DNA of 64,000 nucleotides, from assembly GCF_041146795.1 (NCBI RefSeq), contig NC_135185.1:12435529-12499528 (forward strand). The letters are read 5' to 3'. Source of the DNA: Maylandia zebra (taxonomy: Eukaryota; Chordata; Actinopteri; Cichliformes; Cichlidae). The notes under the pieces were generated by a model. It had not been told where the DNA came from, searched no databases, and was given only the letters and a program-made list of their open reading frames with translations. A program made the position numbers and the translations under genes. Shown one piece after another: positions 62,001-64,000 of the stretch. Numbering within the stretch: the stretch's first letter is position 1; each line of letters starts with the position of its first letter.

Positions 62001-64000
62001 CCTTAAAGCATAAACAAGCATTTGTAATTTGAGAAACTGCTACGTGTGATAAATGGCACAGAGAGGCTCTTCCAAAGTCACATCTGTTTTGATTTTGCAG
62101 TATTTATGCATTTCTGTGATGGATCGGAAGTCTCATAAATATTCAGAGCGTGAGTTTGACAGTGTGAGAGAGCGCGGGAGATGGGTGGCTTTTACAAACT
62201 TTGGCCTCTCTGTGGATGCTAAATGGCTTAGCACCTGACACATAATCTACTGTACTAACAGAGAATGCATCACCTGGCAGGTGGGTGCCATAATTTTCTT
62301 GGATCTTTTTGGTTTACAGCTCAAAAAAAAAAAAAAAAAATCTAAATCTTGTTATCTCTTGAAAGATTTCCCTTTTTCATTATTATAAACATCCCTCAAA
62401 GACAGAAAAGCGCCTGCAGCTTTTCCATCTCTGTTCACTTTCTTGATTGATTCATTGACTTTTCTTTTTGTTCCTCAAACACAGAACTGTTAGGGAGTGA
62501 GCAAAATTGCCTGCAAGGATTTATGGCCTCATTTAGATGAATGTGTTAAGAGAGTCAATTTACATTTTAAATGGAAACATTACCTTTCCTTTCACAGGAC
62601 CAACCGACTGTTTATGAGTCCCTGTAAACACAGACAACCTTAAAGACGTCACCACGGTGTCAGTTTTACTCCTGCCGACCCACCTCTCTGCTTCGGCACT
62701 GGTTTGGCCTGCTTTTCCTGCTGCAGGCGTCTAACTATGTCTAAACTAAGTGGGAGACAAAAGCTTGACTCATGCTGGAGAGGGAATCCAAAAGTGTCAC
62801 CAAGCATTTTGACTCACTGAGGTTTATAATAGTAAGCCAAACAAATATGAAAAAGTAAAAATAGAGTGTGATGATGTCATAATTTTGAATGATCCTGATC
62901 TGTTGGATTTTTATTTATTTATTTATTTTTAGATACATTTAGGAGATGAAAGGATTTAAAGGACGCGGAAAGATTCAACAGTGGTCCTCTGGCCTGAGTC
63001 CAGGGACCAGAGGCATAAACCGCTGCAGTAAAACAGTGAGTCACAATCATAAAGCTGTAGGTCCTCTTTAATAATCACAATCCATTAACTGTATATAAAA
63101 GATGGAAAGAGCCGCCATTGTGAAGATTTGAGCCAAACATTTTCAACAACAGCATCATCTGAGGTGAATCTTCATGAGCCAGCGAGCATGGCCTGATTTA
63201 TTCTCCTCTTGTAATTACAAGAATTTACAAATTTAACTTAATGTTCTTTTTAATAAGACTTTATTTATTTGTTGGGCTTAATCATTACTTTTAATATACA
63301 AGTGTTGAGAGAGATCACAGAGTGAGGGAGCTGAGGGTTGACCTCGAATCGACTGACAGTCGTTATGTTGCCCCCTGCTGGCCATAAAAAGAATGTAAGT
63401 TTTACATGCCGTCTCTCGCATGTGCACAAGCTGGATTTGTACCTCTGTCTTCATTCATGAAAGGATGCAAAAATCCTCATTTTTTTAGCATTTGCATAGA
63501 AAATCGGCTTTTGTGCCTCACATTTTGAGACACAGAAATGAAAAGAACTATTTTTGTTGTCAGAGAAGTGTTGAAAAGGAAAAAGGATTTTAAATGAACT
63601 CAACTTTATAAGATCAGAGGAGAGGGCGCTGACAGATGTTAAAAACTAGCAGAAATCTACGGGAGGTGGCAAAAACTCAAGTTCCTCCAGTGGCCACTTG
63701 AGGCCGGCTGCAAAACGGAGTCAGTCTCCCTGTGTTAAACTACCCAACATCAAAGTGTTCAAATCTTTATTTACAGCCTGAAATTAAACTCAGTGTTGGG
63801 CTCGATGGATAGTTTCCCCCTTCATGGTAACTTTGAGCTGGTTGAATTTGTTTACGTCCATCTGCATGCTGGAGTCAGGGGCATGGCCACATTGATAGAC
63901 AGGTGTCCCTGACAGGTGACGGGGAGCTAGAGCCAATCACTGTCTGCTCTCAACTGCGGTGCTGCGTTTGAAAGCATTTTAATGGATTATCTGACTAATA
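59079..64000. other. Gene-poor right end of the window
   Basis: No gene is supported. Two consecutive + strand frames (59475-59897, 140 codons; 60211-60612, 133 codons) lack splice context and recognisable motifs. A poly-A run lies at about 62321-62340 and a TTTA-type run at about 62909-62930. In human the next gene past FNDC5 is HPCA; no neurocalcin-type EF-hand exon was recognised here. Confidence 0.4.

Overview
This is a piece of a vertebrate nuclear genome, almost certainly from a ray-finned (teleost) fish and possibly a cichlid-like species. There are no bacterial operons. Genes are split by GT-AG introns, and most non-coding DNA is made of repeat families typical of teleosts: Tc1/mariner, non-autonomous hAT elements, tRNA-derived SINEs, decayed L1-type LINEs and long microsatellites. 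The species guess is inference; the split genes and repeats are seen directly.

Three host genes can be supported. On the + strand are two tandem copies of a gene resembling s100pbp (S100P-binding protein). Copy A has coding exons from about 4.22 to 9.38 kb and copy B from 15.04 to 20.77 kb. Both have six coding exons with identical intron phases (1,0,2,1,2). Spliced, they give open frames of 547 and 526 residues that end in the same C-terminal block, but their long middle regions have diverged. On the - strand lies fndc5 (the irisin precursor), with four exons between 45.37 and 29.63 kb encoding the fibronectin type III domain, transmembrane helix and cytoplasmic tail. Its signal-peptide exon was not found and must lie upstream, at >45.4 kb or beyond the window. 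The convergent s100pbp(+)/fndc5(-) arrangement matches my knowledge of human chromosome 1p35, which supports the s100pbp call.

Region by region: 0-3.5 kb has no firm gene; 3.5-9.4 kb is s100pbp copy A with a hAT MITE in its first intron; 10.4-12.7 kb is a decayed antisense L1-type LINE next to a 30-base poly-C tract; 13.8-20.8 kb is s100pbp copy B; 20.8-29.3 kb is intergenic with a decayed Tc1 copy and a possible solo LTR; 29.3-45.4 kb is fndc5, whose 12-kb intron holds a 2-kb nested palindrome built from three tRNA-derived units, two hAT elements and Tc1 remnants; 45.4-57.5 kb is gene-poor, with repeats, a (TG)n tract, a Tc1 remnant and a 309-bp hAT MITE; 57.513-59.078 kb is a complete Tc1/mariner transposon with an uninterrupted 339-residue DD37E transposase and double inverted repeats; 59.1-64 kb has no supported gene.

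The most notable observations are the diverged tandem s100pbp pair, the apparently intact and therefore young DD37E transposon, and the nested palindrome at 30.85-32.90 kb.
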